From Sarcodiotheca gaudichaudii (Eukaryota; Rhodophyta; Florideophyceae; Gigartinales; Solieriaceae), in contig JAUKVZ010000003.1 of NCBI GenBank assembly GCA_032355985.1, positions 1 through 64,000 of the forward strand: DNA of 64,000 nucleotides, read 5' to 3'. Shown piece after piece: positions 27,510 through 36,411 of this stretch. The notes beneath the pieces were generated by a model that was given only the letters and a program-made list of their open reading frames with translations, was not told the DNA's origin and made no database searches. The translations under genes and the position numbers were made by a program. Position 1 is the stretch's first letter; the number at the start of each line of letters is the position of its first letter.

Positions 27510-29780
27510 TTGGACAGATGGGTCACCGTCAAACAGATCTTCGCGGAAGCGACCGAGCGATCACCTTCTGATCGCCGCGCCTTTCTCGATGCGCGCTGCG
27601 AAGGGGACGACGCGATGATGGCCGAAGTGCTGGGGCTTCTGGAGGCGCACGAATCGGCGGCCGAGTTTCTCGCGCCGCCGACCCGCCACGACGATGGGAT
27701 CGATGATCGAAGACCGGGTGACTCGATCGGGGCGTACACGATCGTCGAGCGCCTCGGCGCCGGCGGCATGGGCGCTGTGTATCTGTGCACGCGCGGTGAG
27801 GGCGAGCAGGAAGAGCGCGTGGCCATCAAAGTTGTCAAGCGCGGCATGGATACGGAGCAAGTCCTTTCCCGCTTCCGCACCGAACAGCGCACACTGGCAA
27901 ATCTTGCACATCCGAACATTGCTTCGTTTCTTGACAGTGGCGTGTCGAAGGACGGCCTGCCTTACATCGTGATGGAGTATTTCTCCGGCGAGCGCATCGA
28001 TCGATATTGCGATGCGCACACGCTGAGCGTTCACGAACGCGTTGAACTTTTTCAGCAGATCTGCAGCGCGGTGCAGCACGCGCATCGCAACCTCGTCGTT
28101 CATCGCGATCTCAAGCCTGCGAACATTTTGATTTCCGATGATGGCGAGCCGCGCCTGCTTGATTTCGGTCTGGCGAAGATCGTCAGTGACGAGGGCGGCG
28201 AAGCGCCCCTGACCATCACCGCGCCATCGCGCCGTTTTCTCACACCCGAGTACGCCAGCCCGGAACAGGCGATGGGACGTCCCGTCACGACGGCGACGGA
28301 TGTCTACTCCCTTGGCGTCATGCTGTACGAACTACTGACGGGCAGGCGTCCTCTCGCACTTCGCGGACGCAGCGCCAGTGAGATCGAGCGTGCGCTTGAG
28401 CGCGAGGATCCGCCCCTGCCCAGCGCCGCCGTGAGCCCCGGCGCCCGCATGCGACGGCTTGCGCCCGCTGGCGATGAGCAGGAGCGACTGATCGAAATCG
28501 CCGCTGATCGTGGAACGACGCCGGAGCGACTGAAGCGAACGCTGTCGGGCGATCTGGACTGGATCGTGATGCGCGCGCTGCAGAAGGATCCGTCGCGCCG
28601 GTACACATCCGTCGAACAGTTCAATGAAGATCTGCGCCGTTTCTGCGAAGGCCTGCCGGTGCTTGCCCGGCGCGACACGCTTGTCTATCGCACGCAGAAG
28701 TTCCTGCGGCGGCATCGAACGATGACGATCGCGACGGCCGCAATCGTGCTGGTCGTGCTGATCGGCTCCATCACGACGATCTGGCAGGCCGGCGTTGCGG
28801 CGCAGGAGCGCCGACTGGCCAACGATGCGCAGATGCGCGCCGAGCGCATCAATACGTACACCGCCCAGGTGCTCAGCCTTGCCGATCCTGCAGTGATGGG
28901 ATCACGAGATCGCTTCCGGGAGTTTCTCGAGCGCGCCAGCGATCAACTGAGCGCCGAGCTCAGTGACGAACCGGCGGCGCGAGCGCAGGTGCATGAAGAG
29001 TTCGGGCGCGTGTACTACACACATGGTGATTACTCAGAAGCGCTGCGGCATCTGCGGACGGCGCTGGCGCTTCGAAGATCGTTGAAGCCGCGGAATGACC
29101 AGACCGTGATCGCACTGTTGCATCTGCTCGGCACCGTGATGACCGAAGCAGGCCAGCTCTCTGAAGCGGAGGAGACGCTCCAGCAGGCGATGGATCAGCT
29201 TGATCAGCTCGAACATGACGACGAACTGCGACGAGCGGGCATTCTGGAGAACATGATTGACCTTCGGCGGGCTCAGCGCGATCTGATTCGCGCCGAGGCG
29301 CTGGCAGGCGAGTTGCTGGCCATCTACGAGCACGCGATGGCTGATCAGCCGGCCTTCATCATCGCCCGCCGCACATTGCTTGCGGAGATTCTCTCCGAGG
29401 GCGCCGAGCATGAAGCCGCATTGGCGCTCTACGAAGAGTGCATCGCTGATCTGAAGGCGCTGGAGCCCGTCGATCCGGTGACGATGTGTGTGGCGCTCAA
29501 CGGCTATGCGAAGGCGCTGGCGGAGGCCGGGCGTCTGGATGATTCCCGCAGGACATACAAGGAATCGATCACACGGCTTCGGATGGCAGATGAGATTGAC
29601 AGCCGCGCACTGGCGGACGCGCTTCAGGGTTACGCCGCGTCGCTGACGCGAACGGGAAGTCAGGATGACGCTCGCGCGCTGCTTGAAGAGGCGGCTGAGA
29701 TCAAGCGCAATCTCTTAGGAAGCGCGCACCCGGACGTGCGGCGGATCGAATCGCAGATACAGACGATGGAAGGCCGCTGA
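27510..29780 (+). CDS. Membrane serine/threonine protein kinase with C-terminal helical repeats
   Basis: 756 residues, TTG start chosen because the next residues match the planctomycete kinase lead-in (AFLDARCEGDDAMMAEVLGLLEAHE). The kinase domain (about 75-370) has the glycine loop RLGAGGMGAVYLC, VAIKVVKR, VVHRDLKPANIL, LLDFGLAKI and a TPEYASPEQ activation segment. A transmembrane segment follows (about 409-428), then helical repeats resembling tetratricopeptide units (about 450-750), which would lie outside the cytoplasm. It is convergent with an ECF-type sigma factor gene with one base between the stops, a common pairing in this phylum that suggests kinase-sigma signalling. Confidence 0.9.
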   Translation: MDRWVTVKQIFAEATERSPSDRRAFLDARCEGDDAMMAEVLGLLEAHESAAEFLAPPTRHDDGIDDRRPGDSIGAYTIVERLGAGGMGAVYLCTRGEGEQEERVAIKVVKRGMDTEQVLSRFRTEQRTLANLAHPNIASFLDSGVSKDGLPYIVMEYFSGERIDRYCDAHTLSVHERVELFQQICSAVQHAHRNLVVHRDLKPANILISDDGEPRLLDFGLAKIVSDEGGEAPLTITAPSRRFLTPEYASPEQAMGRPVTTATDVYSLGVMLYELLTGRRPLALRGRSASEIERALEREDPPLPSAAVSPGARMRRLAPAGDEQERLIEIAADRGTTPERLKRTLSGDLDWIVMRALQKDPSRRYTSVEQFNEDLRRFCEGLPVLARRDTLVYRTQKFLRRHRTMTIATAAIVLVVLIGSITTIWQAGVAAQERRLANDAQMRAERINTYTAQVLSLADPAVMGSRDRFREFLERASDQLSAELSDEPAARAQVHEEFGRVYYTHGDYSEALRHLRTALALRRSLKPRNDQTVIALLHLLGTVMTEAGQLSEAEETLQQAMDQLDQLEHDDELRRAGILENMIDLRRAQRDLIRAEALAGELLAIYEHAMADQPAFIIARRTLLAEILSEGAEHEAALALYEECIADLKALEPVDPVTMCVALNGYAKALAEAGRLDDSRRTYKESITRLRMADEIDSRALADALQGYAASLTRTGSQDDARALLEEAAEIKRNLLGSAHPDVRRIESQIQTMEGR

Positions 29781-29781
29781 T

Positions 29782-30396
29782 TCAACCTGCGTCCGACGTC
29801 TCATCGCCTCGCATCTCAAGACCGCTGACGCGCTGGTAGAGCCACGCACGTGCACACGCCCATTCGCGCTTAACGGTTCGCGGCGAAAGATCCAGCGCCA
29901 CCGCCGTCTCTTCGACTGTCAGGCCGACGAAGAAACGAAGGGCGATGACGCGGCTCATGCGAGGATCAAGCTTTTCGAGCTCGACCAGCGCCTCGTCGAG
30001 ATGCAGCAGTTCTTCAGCGTCCGCTTCGAACGTCAGTTGCTCGGTTTCGAGGATGATGCGTTTGCGTCCGCCGCCACGCTGCGGACCGGCGACGCGGCGG
30101 GCGCGCTCGATGAGAATGCGGCGCATGGCGGTCGCGGCCGCGGCGAGATAGTGCGCCCGATTCTCCCATTTGGAGTCGCCACTCTTTTTCAGGCGGAGGA
30201 ATGCCTCGTGCACCAGCGCCGTGGGTTGCAGCGTATGGCTTGCGGGTTCGTTGGCCATCTGCCGGATGGCCATGGATCGAAGGATCTCATAGACCTCTCC
30301 GACAACATCCTGAGCCTGCGACTCATCGGCATCCGGCGCACGTTCGTCATTCACCTTGGCGGATCTCTGAAATGCGCTGCTCGTGGTTGTTGACAT
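29782..30396 (-). CDS. ECF-type RNA polymerase sigma factor (HTLQPTALVHEA family)
   Basis: 204 residues from the ATG at 30396. Region 2 has SHTLQPTALVHEAFLRL and WENRAHYLAAAATAMRRILIERAR, the signature of the sigma family frequent in planctomycetes and acidobacteria that sits beside serine/threonine kinases (TIGR02999 type). Region 4 has VIALRFFVGLTVEETAVALDLSPRTVKREW, the helix-turn-helix that reads the -35 element. No anti-sigma factor gene is adjacent; the convergent kinase may take that regulatory role. Confidence 0.92.
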   Translation of the reverse strand: MSTTTSSAFQRSAKVNDERAPDADESQAQDVVGEVYEILRSMAIRQMANEPASHTLQPTALVHEAFLRLKKSGDSKWENRAHYLAAAATAMRRILIERARRVAGPQRGGGRKRIILETEQLTFEADAEELLHLDEALVELEKLDPRMSRVIALRFFVGLTVEETAVALDLSPRTVKREWACARAWLYQRVSGLEMRGDETSDAG

Positions 30397-30603
30397 GAAT
30401 GAGAACATCCTCGCACCGGCCCCGATCAAGCGGGACGCTGCGGCACGCTTATACCTGATCCTCCCGACAGACCTGTTGAAGGGCAAGCGAATTTCGGCGC
30501 CACACACGTGAGATGTCCGCAAGGCGCCCGTTCATGGCGCCCCGGTTGATCCAAACGTGACCTGTTGTGACAATGCTAAGCTTGCTCAAACCACCCGATT
30601 GAA

Positions 30604-30689
30604 GGGCCTGTGGCGGAACTGGCAGACGCGGCGGACTTAAAATCCGCTCCTCGTTTACGAGGGTGTGGGTTCAAATCCCACCGGGCCCA
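30604..30689 (+). tRNA. tRNA-Leu (anticodon UAA)
   Basis: 86-base class II tRNA. The acceptor GGGCCTG pairs with CGGGCCC, the anticodon stem GCGGA/TCCGC encloses CTTAAAA (anticodon TAA), the long variable arm CTCGTTTACGAG forms a hairpin, and the T arm has GGTTCAAATCC. Discriminator A; CCA is not encoded. The 3' end lies 17 bases from the stop codon of convergent lpxB. Confidence 0.95.
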
Positions 30690-30706
30690 TTGATGACGTT
30701 CGTCGC

Positions 30707-31957
30707 TCAGCGAAGATCCGCGCCGGCGCGCCGGCGATCCACTGTCGTCGTCACTTCAAGCGCTTCGACGCCCGACTCGCCAAGCGCTGGCGATTCGACA
30801 TGCGGGATGCCGGCGAAGCGCTCCAGGCAATCCGCCGCGCCTTTCGATGCGACGCGGCCATCAAACTTCGCCGCCAGATCCACCAGCGCCTCCTTCTGGA
30901 GTGCGCACGCGGTCTGATCGGAGAGCAGGCGATCGACTTCGACGAAGAGGCGCTCTGGCCCCCCGAAGTACGGAATGAACTCCGGGACGATGCTCGTGCC
31001 CGCGATGACATTGGGCAGCGCGAAGCTGTCCGTCTGGATCAGCCACCTGGCAAGGCCGTGGTAGATCAACCGTCCGGCCTTGTAGACGACGATCATTGGC
31101 TTGTGCTGACGGGCGATCTGCAGGGTGACCGTTCCTGAGACAGCCAACGCGACATCGCACCAGTCGATCACCAGATCGGCGCCGCCGACGATCATGTGCA
31201 GACCCTCAGGCCAGCCGCCGATTTCATCCGCCATCTCACGAAGGCGCGATTCGACCTGCGTCGTCGTCGCCGGGATGACGGCGGTCACATCCGGCCGATG
31301 ACGCCGAAGCATGCGGAAGGTGTGAAGCAGCAGATGAAAGTTGTTCTTGATCTCGCCGGGCCGCGAGCCGGGCATGATGGCGAGCTTCTTCGGGCTGTCG
31401 GGAAACTGAGCACGGAGGCCTTTTGGATCACCGAGGTTGGGCGGGCTATCGAAGAGCGGATGCCCGACAAAGGTCGCCTGCACGCCCCGAACTTCCATCC
31501 AGCGCTGCTCAAAGGGCAGCAGGCACATGACGTGATCCGTCAGCCTTCTGAGCTTGGCGATGCGCCATCCCCCCCACGCCCAGAGCTGTGGCGCCACGAG
31601 ATGGACGACTTTGATCCCCCGCTCTTTGGTCAGCTTGCAGATGGGGAAGTTCGCCGCGGGAGAATCGACGGGGATGTGCACGGTGACGCGATTCTTGTCC
31701 AGCCAGCGGCCGATCTTGCGGTTGTAGCTGAGATGATCGTTGATCTTGCGGAAGCCCGGCAGGCCGACGACAGCGTCATCGATGGCGCCGCGGATGATCT
31801 CAGCGCCGGCGGCCTCCATCTTGGGCCCGCCCCAGGCGTAGATCTTCAGATCGGGATGTCGACGCCGAAGCTCAGCGATCGCGGCGGCGGCGTGATCATC
31901 GCCGCTCGGCTCGAAGGCCGTAAAGAAGAGCACAGGCTCGCCGGATCTGTCTGACAC
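30707..31957 (-). CDS. lpxB: Lipid-A-disaccharide synthase LpxB
   Basis: 416 residues from a GTG at 31957 (VSDRSGEPVLFFTAFEPSGD). Family signatures: EPSGDDHAAA near the N-terminus, FVGHPLFD, IMPGSRPGEIKNN, and SGTVTLQIARQHKPMIVVYKAG in the C-terminal half. The enzyme joins UDP-2,3-diacylglucosamine and 2,3-diacylglucosamine-1-phosphate (family 19 glycosyltransferase) to give the substrate of LpxK, encoded 20 kb away. Longer open frame upstream does not look like coding sequence. The C-terminus extends about 30 residues beyond the usual length. Confidence 0.93.
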   Translation of the reverse strand: MSDRSGEPVLFFTAFEPSGDDHAAAAIAELRRRHPDLKIYAWGGPKMEAAGAEIIRGAIDDAVVGLPGFRKINDHLSYNRKIGRWLDKNRVTVHIPVDSPAANFPICKLTKERGIKVVHLVAPQLWAWGGWRIAKLRRLTDHVMCLLPFEQRWMEVRGVQATFVGHPLFDSPPNLGDPKGLRAQFPDSPKKLAIMPGSRPGEIKNNFHLLLHTFRMLRRHRPDVTAVIPATTTQVESRLREMADEIGGWPEGLHMIVGGADLVIDWCDVALAVSGTVTLQIARQHKPMIVVYKAGRLIYHGLARWLIQTDSFALPNVIAGTSIVPEFIPYFGGPERLFVEVDRLLSDQTACALQKEALVDLAAKFDGRVASKGAADCLERFAGIPHVESPALGESGVEALEVTTTVDRRRAGADLR

Positions 31958-32053
31958 GTGGTCGAATCTCCCGATTGAGTGTTCTGGCGGACATCCTAGC
32001 CTGCATCCGTCGCTTTCGATCCTGCCATCCAAAGCGAGCGAGCGCTTGACCGA

Positions 32054-32059
32054 TATACT
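32054..32059 (+). promoter_or_regulatory. Possible -10 box (TATACT) ahead of aspS
   Basis: TATACT ends 10 bases before the ATG at 32070 and 37 bases before the ATG at 32097. If used, a transcript would begin at or just ahead of 32070. No clear -35 element at the usual spacing. Confidence 0.4.
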
Positions 32060-32096
32060 CCCCGCCTCAATGAGCAGAACACAGGCGGAGCCACGT

Positions 32097-33893
32097 ATGA
32101 GCATTTCTCCCAACAAGTATCGGACCCACAGCTGCGGCGCCCTGCGCCTGACCAATGAGGGCGACGAGGTCGCTCTCTCAGGCTGGGTGGACTCGGTGCG
32201 TTCGCACGGAGAGGGGCTCGTCTTCGTCGATCTTCGCGATCGCGACGGCGTGACGCAGATCGTCTTCGACGCCGAGGATTCGGACGGTGAAATCGTCGAT
32301 CGAGCCGATCGGCTGCGTGGCGAGGATGTGATCTGCATCAAGGGATATGTTCGCAAGCGCGACGGCGGCGCCAATCCCAAGCTGGAGACGGGAGAGATCG
32401 AAGTGGTTGTTCGGACGCTTGATGTGCTCAACGTCGCGCAGGACATCCCCTTCAAGCCGACGGATAAGGAAAGCCTGCCCAACGAGGAGAACAGGCTGCG
32501 CTATCGATACGTCGATCTGCGCCGGCCGCGCATGCAGCAGATCCTGCGCACGCGAGCGCGCGTGTGCCAGATCATGCGGCAGCATCTTTCCGAAACGGGA
32601 TTCACCGAAGTCGAGACGCCCGTCCTGTTCAAGACCACGCCGGAGGGCGCTCGCGACTTTCTGGTTCCTTCGCGGCATCAGCCGGGTTCGTTCTACGCAC
32701 TGCCGCAGAGCCCGCAGATTCTTAAGCAGATTCTGATGGTCTCCGGCATGGAGCGCTATTTTCAGATCGTCAAGTGTTTCCGTGATGAGGATCTTCGCGC
32801 CGATCGCCAGCCGGAGTTCACGCAACTCGATATCGAGATGTCCTTCATCGAGCAGAAGGATGTGTTGGAGGTCATCACCAGTCTCTTCCGCAAGATCTGG
32901 AAGGACGTGCTGGGGATCGACATCGGCGACGTGCCTCACATGAGCTACCAGGAGGCGATGGATCGATTCGGTTCCGATCGCCCTGACACGCGCTTCGGTC
33001 TGGAATTGGTGGATGTCTCGGAGATCGTCAAGCAGACGGACTTCAAGGTGTTCACCGGCGCCATCGATAAGGGCGGCGTGGTGAAAGCGATCCGCGTGCC
33101 CGGCGGCGCCGGCAAGCTGACGCGCAAGATCACCGATGGTTACGCTGAGTTCGTCAAGCAGTTTGGCGCCGGCGGCCTGCCGGTGACCAAGCTCGAAGGC
33201 GGCGAGTTCGTCTCCGGTGTCGCGAAGTTCGTGCAGGACGTCCGTCCTGCACTGGTCGACAAGCTGGGCCTTGAAGATGGCGATCTCATCGCCTTCGGCG
33301 CCGACACGTACAACGTCGTCTCGCGATCACTGGGCGAGCTTCGCCTGAAGGTTGCGAAGGACATGGACATGATTCCGGCCTGGGGAGAGAAGTGGAACTT
33401 CCTCTGGGTCGTGGATTTCCCGATGGTCGAGTGGGATGAAGAAGAGCAGCGATGGTTCTCGCTGCATCATCCCTTCACGGCGCCCAAACCCGAGGATGTC
33501 TCCAGGATGGAGTCGGACACGGCGAATGTGCGGTCCGACGCGTATGACTTCGTGCTCAATGGCTCGGAGCTCGGCGGCGGCAGCATTCGAATCCACAACG
33601 CCGAAGTTCAGAAGACCGTCTTCAAACTGCTCGGACTCACGGATGAGGAAGCGGAGATGAAGTTCGGCTTCCTGATGGGCGCATTCCGGCACGGCGCTCC
33701 GCCCCACGGCGGCATCGCCATGGGTGTTGATCGCGTCGTCATGCATCTGTGCGATACGGACAACATTCGCGATGTGATCGCGTTTCCCAAGACGGCGATC
33801 GGCAGTGATCTCATGGCAGACGCGCCGAGCCCGGTGGACGCCGAGCAGCTTGCGGAAGTCTTCATCGCATCGATAGCGCCCGCGGACGACTGA
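32097..33893 (+). CDS. aspS: Aspartyl-tRNA synthetase
   Basis: 598 residues from ATG 32097, which has GGAG six bases upstream and gives the family N-terminus (YRTHSCGALRLTNEGD). Starts at 32070 (ATG) or 32046 (TTG) would add 9 or 17 residues. An OB-fold anticodon-binding domain (about 10-120) is followed by the class II catalytic core with RYRYVDLRRP, ETPVLFKTTPEGARDFLVPSR, QSPQILKQILM, RDEDLRADRQPEFTQLDIEMSF, the bacterial GAD insert, and GVDRVVMHL. The large GAD domain marks the bacterial type. It may be discriminating or also charge tRNA-Asn; that cannot be told. Confidence 0.95.
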   Translation: MSISPNKYRTHSCGALRLTNEGDEVALSGWVDSVRSHGEGLVFVDLRDRDGVTQIVFDAEDSDGEIVDRADRLRGEDVICIKGYVRKRDGGANPKLETGEIEVVVRTLDVLNVAQDIPFKPTDKESLPNEENRLRYRYVDLRRPRMQQILRTRARVCQIMRQHLSETGFTEVETPVLFKTTPEGARDFLVPSRHQPGSFYALPQSPQILKQILMVSGMERYFQIVKCFRDEDLRADRQPEFTQLDIEMSFIEQKDVLEVITSLFRKIWKDVLGIDIGDVPHMSYQEAMDRFGSDRPDTRFGLELVDVSEIVKQTDFKVFTGAIDKGGVVKAIRVPGGAGKLTRKITDGYAEFVKQFGAGGLPVTKLEGGEFVSGVAKFVQDVRPALVDKLGLEDGDLIAFGADTYNVVSRSLGELRLKVAKDMDMIPAWGEKWNFLWVVDFPMVEWDEEEQRWFSLHHPFTAPKPEDVSRMESDTANVRSDAYDFVLNGSELGGGSIRIHNAEVQKTVFKLLGLTDEEAEMKFGFLMGAFRHGAPPHGGIAMGVDRVVMHLCDTDNIRDVIAFPKTAIGSDLMADAPSPVDAEQLAEVFIASIAPADD

Positions 33894-33913
33894 TTCGGCG
33901 CGCAGCTTCCCCG

Positions 33914-35257
33914 TCAGGCGAACGCCTTTTCCTTCTCTTCCGGCGTATCCGGCGCGATGCGTGTGATGATGCGCGCGCCGACCGAATCGCCCCAGACGTT
34001 CACCGTCGTGCGGCACATGTCGAGGATGCGATCGACGCCGAGGATCAGACCGATCGCCGCGAGCGGCAGCGGATCGACATCATCGACACCCGCAAGCGTC
34101 GTGTTGACGGCGTTGATGATGATCAGCGTGGTGACGAGGCTGCCGCCCGGGACGCCTGCTGCGCCGACGGCGGCGAGCGTGGCGGTCATCACGATCACGA
34201 GATATTGCGCGAATCCGAGGTCGTATCCGAACGCCTGGAACATGAAGATGACGGCGATGCCTTGATACAGCGCAGTGCCATCCATGTTCACCGTGGCGCC
34301 GAGAGGCAGCACGATGCCGCTGGCGCGCTTGGAGCAGCCGCCCAGATCGCTGGTCGCTTCGATCGTGACGGGCAGCGTCGCCATGCTTGACGATGTGCCG
34401 AAGGCTGAAAAGAGCGCAGAGCGAATCGCCCACATGAACTTGTACGGATTGATGCGCGTCGCCAGGAAGAGCACGAGCGGCAGCGCGACGAACATGTGAA
34501 ATCCGAGCCCGGCAAGCACCGTGGCGACGTATGCCGCAAGTGCGCCGGCCAGTTCGCGTAAGCCCATCGAACCGACGGCCCAGGCGACGAGCAGCATCAC
34601 GCCCAGCGGCATGAGCCAGAGAATCGCGCGCACGATGATCATCAGCGCTTCGTGCAATGACTGGACAATCTCGATAAATGGCTTGCCTTTGGCGCCGGCG
34701 AGCAGAAGTCCGACGGCAAGCACAATCGTGGCGGTGATGATCGAAAGCGCCTGGCCGTTCGCCGCGGCCTGGATGAAGTTTTCGGGGATCATGAGGCGCA
34801 GGATGTTGATCCACGCCGCGGCGAGCCCGCCTCCAGAGGAGACTTCTCCGCCCCGTTCAAGGACGATGGCTTCACCTGTGGCCGTCGCCTGGCTGATGAC
34901 ATCCGCGGGGATGCCGTTGCCCGGCTGGATGGTGGCGCCGAGTGTGACGCCCGTGCCGACGGCCAGAACCATGGTCAGCAGATAGAAGATGAGCGTCGCG
35001 ACACCGATGACGCCGAGCTTGCGCGCATCGCCGACGGATGTGATGCCGACCATCACACTTGTGAAAATGAGCGGGATCGTGATGAGTTTGAGCGGCCGGA
35101 TGAGAACGAGATCACCGGCCGTCTTCCAGCCGCCCGTCACCTCCGCGATCTTCTCCGGCGTGGCGTTCGCATCCCAGAGGAAGAAGTGCCCGATCAAGAC
35201 GCCCAGCGCCAGGCCGGCGATGATCAGAATGGTGAGCAGGTTCGTCTTGGACCGCAT
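33914..35257 (-). CDS. Dicarboxylate/amino acid:cation symporter (GltP/DctA family)
   Basis: 447 residues from the ATG at 35257; upstream in-frame sequence lacks family likeness. Eight or more hydrophobic segments and the family blocks ITIPLIFTSVMVGI, a serine-rich FGTSSSMATLPVTIEA (re-entrant loop HP1 region), GATVNMDGTALYQG (unwound TM7, cation site) and GVPGGSLVTTLIIINAVNT identify a sodium- or proton-coupled glutamate/aspartate/C4-dicarboxylate symporter in the inner membrane. The substrate cannot be fixed from sequence. It ends 20 bases from the stop of convergent aspS. Confidence 0.92.
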   Translation of the reverse strand: MRSKTNLLTILIIAGLALGVLIGHFFLWDANATPEKIAEVTGGWKTAGDLVLIRPLKLITIPLIFTSVMVGITSVGDARKLGVIGVATLIFYLLTMVLAVGTGVTLGATIQPGNGIPADVISQATATGEAIVLERGGEVSSGGGLAAAWINILRLMIPENFIQAAANGQALSIITATIVLAVGLLLAGAKGKPFIEIVQSLHEALMIIVRAILWLMPLGVMLLVAWAVGSMGLRELAGALAAYVATVLAGLGFHMFVALPLVLFLATRINPYKFMWAIRSALFSAFGTSSSMATLPVTIEATSDLGGCSKRASGIVLPLGATVNMDGTALYQGIAVIFMFQAFGYDLGFAQYLVIVMTATLAAVGAAGVPGGSLVTTLIIINAVNTTLAGVDDVDPLPLAAIGLILGVDRILDMCRTTVNVWGDSVGARIITRIAPDTPEEKEKAFA

Positions 35258-35304
35258 CGAAACTCCAATCAGCGGTGGAAACGGGATCGAGGAATCGTGC
35301 GGGT

Positions 35305-36297
35305 TCAGGCGCCCCCGGCATCGCGAGCGAGGCATGCCTCCAGCGGCAGCGGATCAAACTCGAGATGCGTCTGTGCCTTGGCGATCTGGCAGGTGTTGTC
35401 CTGCATCGCCATGATCGGCTCGGACGGGCCGAATGGCAGCATGCGCGCCATGCCCATTTTCTGAGCGGCAAGCGCGCCGTAATGCGCAAACTCGCCCGAG
35501 ATGCCTCTGGGCTTGATCTTCGGATCTGCGCCCTTCACGAAGCTCTTCATCGTGTTCAGTAGATCGATCCAGTTCATCGCGTCTGGGCCGCCGAGTTCGT
35601 AAACCTCGCCGCTGGCCTCATCGGCGTCGATGGACTCCACAATCGCAGAAGCCACATCGTCGACGTGCAAGGGCTGCACGCGGCCGGAGAGCACCTGCTC
35701 GCCGGGAAGCGCTTTGTTGCGGAAAAAATACGGCATGAACTTGTGCGGAGGCTCATGGCCGGTCGCCCAGCCCGCGACGAGTTCATTCATCTCCCCGCCC
35801 GCGCCGACGATCAGCGACGGCCTGACGATGGTCCAGTCGAGCCCGCTGCGACGGACGATCGTTTCAGCTTTGAACTTGGACGTCTCGTATTCGGCTCGCG
35901 ATTCCGGTTTCGCGCCGAGGGCGGACATATGGATCAGGCGCCAGACGCAAAGCTCCCGGGCCGCTTCCACGATGCGGTTGGTCGCGTCAACATGCAGACG
36001 CTCGTACGTCACCGTGCGCCCGACTTCCCGGCGAATGCCGATCAGATGGACGATGGCGTCGCATCCGGAGACCAGCTCGCTGACCGCGTCTCGATCGAAG
36101 ATGTCGCCTCGAACTCGGGTGACGCCGTCGGCGGGCAACACATCGAGCGCTTTCTGCTGATCGCGGACGAGCGCTCGCACGCCGTAGCCGTGATCGATCA
36201 GCTTGCGTACGACGTGGCGTCCGACGAATCCTGTGGCGCCGGTGACGGCGACCATCGCACGCGTGTTGTGATCACTTCCCGACGATTCGGTCGACAT
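35305..36297 (-). CDS. NAD(P)-dependent epimerase/dehydratase-like protein (NDUFA9-like atypical SDR)
   Basis: 330 residues from the ATG at 36297. The Rossmann motif VAVTGATGFVGRHVV, GDIFDRDAV and AIVHLIGIRREVG resemble the NDUFA9/YbjT-like group of atypical short-chain dehydrogenases, in which the Tyr-x-x-x-Lys pair survives here as YETSK. These proteins bind NAD(P) and are often linked to complex I assembly or quinone-related chemistry, but no clear reaction can be assigned. It lies 47 bases upstream of the symporter gene on the same strand. Confidence 0.85.
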   Translation of the reverse strand: MSTESSGSDHNTRAMVAVTGATGFVGRHVVRKLIDHGYGVRALVRDQQKALDVLPADGVTRVRGDIFDRDAVSELVSGCDAIVHLIGIRREVGRTVTYERLHVDATNRIVEAARELCVWRLIHMSALGAKPESRAEYETSKFKAETIVRRSGLDWTIVRPSLIVGAGGEMNELVAGWATGHEPPHKFMPYFFRNKALPGEQVLSGRVQPLHVDDVASAIVESIDADEASGEVYELGGPDAMNWIDLLNTMKSFVKGADPKIKPRGISGEFAHYGALAAQKMGMARMLPFGPSEPIMAMQDNTCQIAKAQTHLEFDPLPLEACLARDAGGA

Positions 36298-36396
36298 GAA
36301 GGGCCTCCTGAGAACGCGGAGTCTATCGGCCCCATCGGCCGGCGGGCAACGGACCCGCCTCCTCTCCACACCCGACGCGAATCGACAGCGAGCGAG

Positions 36397-36402
36397 TAGT
36401 AT
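36397..36402 (+). promoter_or_regulatory. Possible -10 box (TAGTAT) ahead of the Kef-type antiporter
   Basis: TAGTAT ends 9 bases before the ATG at 36412, with no purine-rich ribosome site between. The -35 region is poor. It fits the short-leader pattern seen at other starts in this window. Confidence 0.35.
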
Positions 36403-36411
36403 CGGATCGCC

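Noticed and set aside
31958-32482. Longer LpxB reading upstream to 32482
   Set aside because: The upstream frame is antisense to aspS and reads as Ser/Arg-rich shadow sequence; LpxB motifs begin just after the GTG at 31957.
35257-35335. Longer N-terminus for the symporter
   Set aside because: The added residues are Arg/Pro-rich and precede a clean MRSKTNLLTILIIAG start typical of the family.
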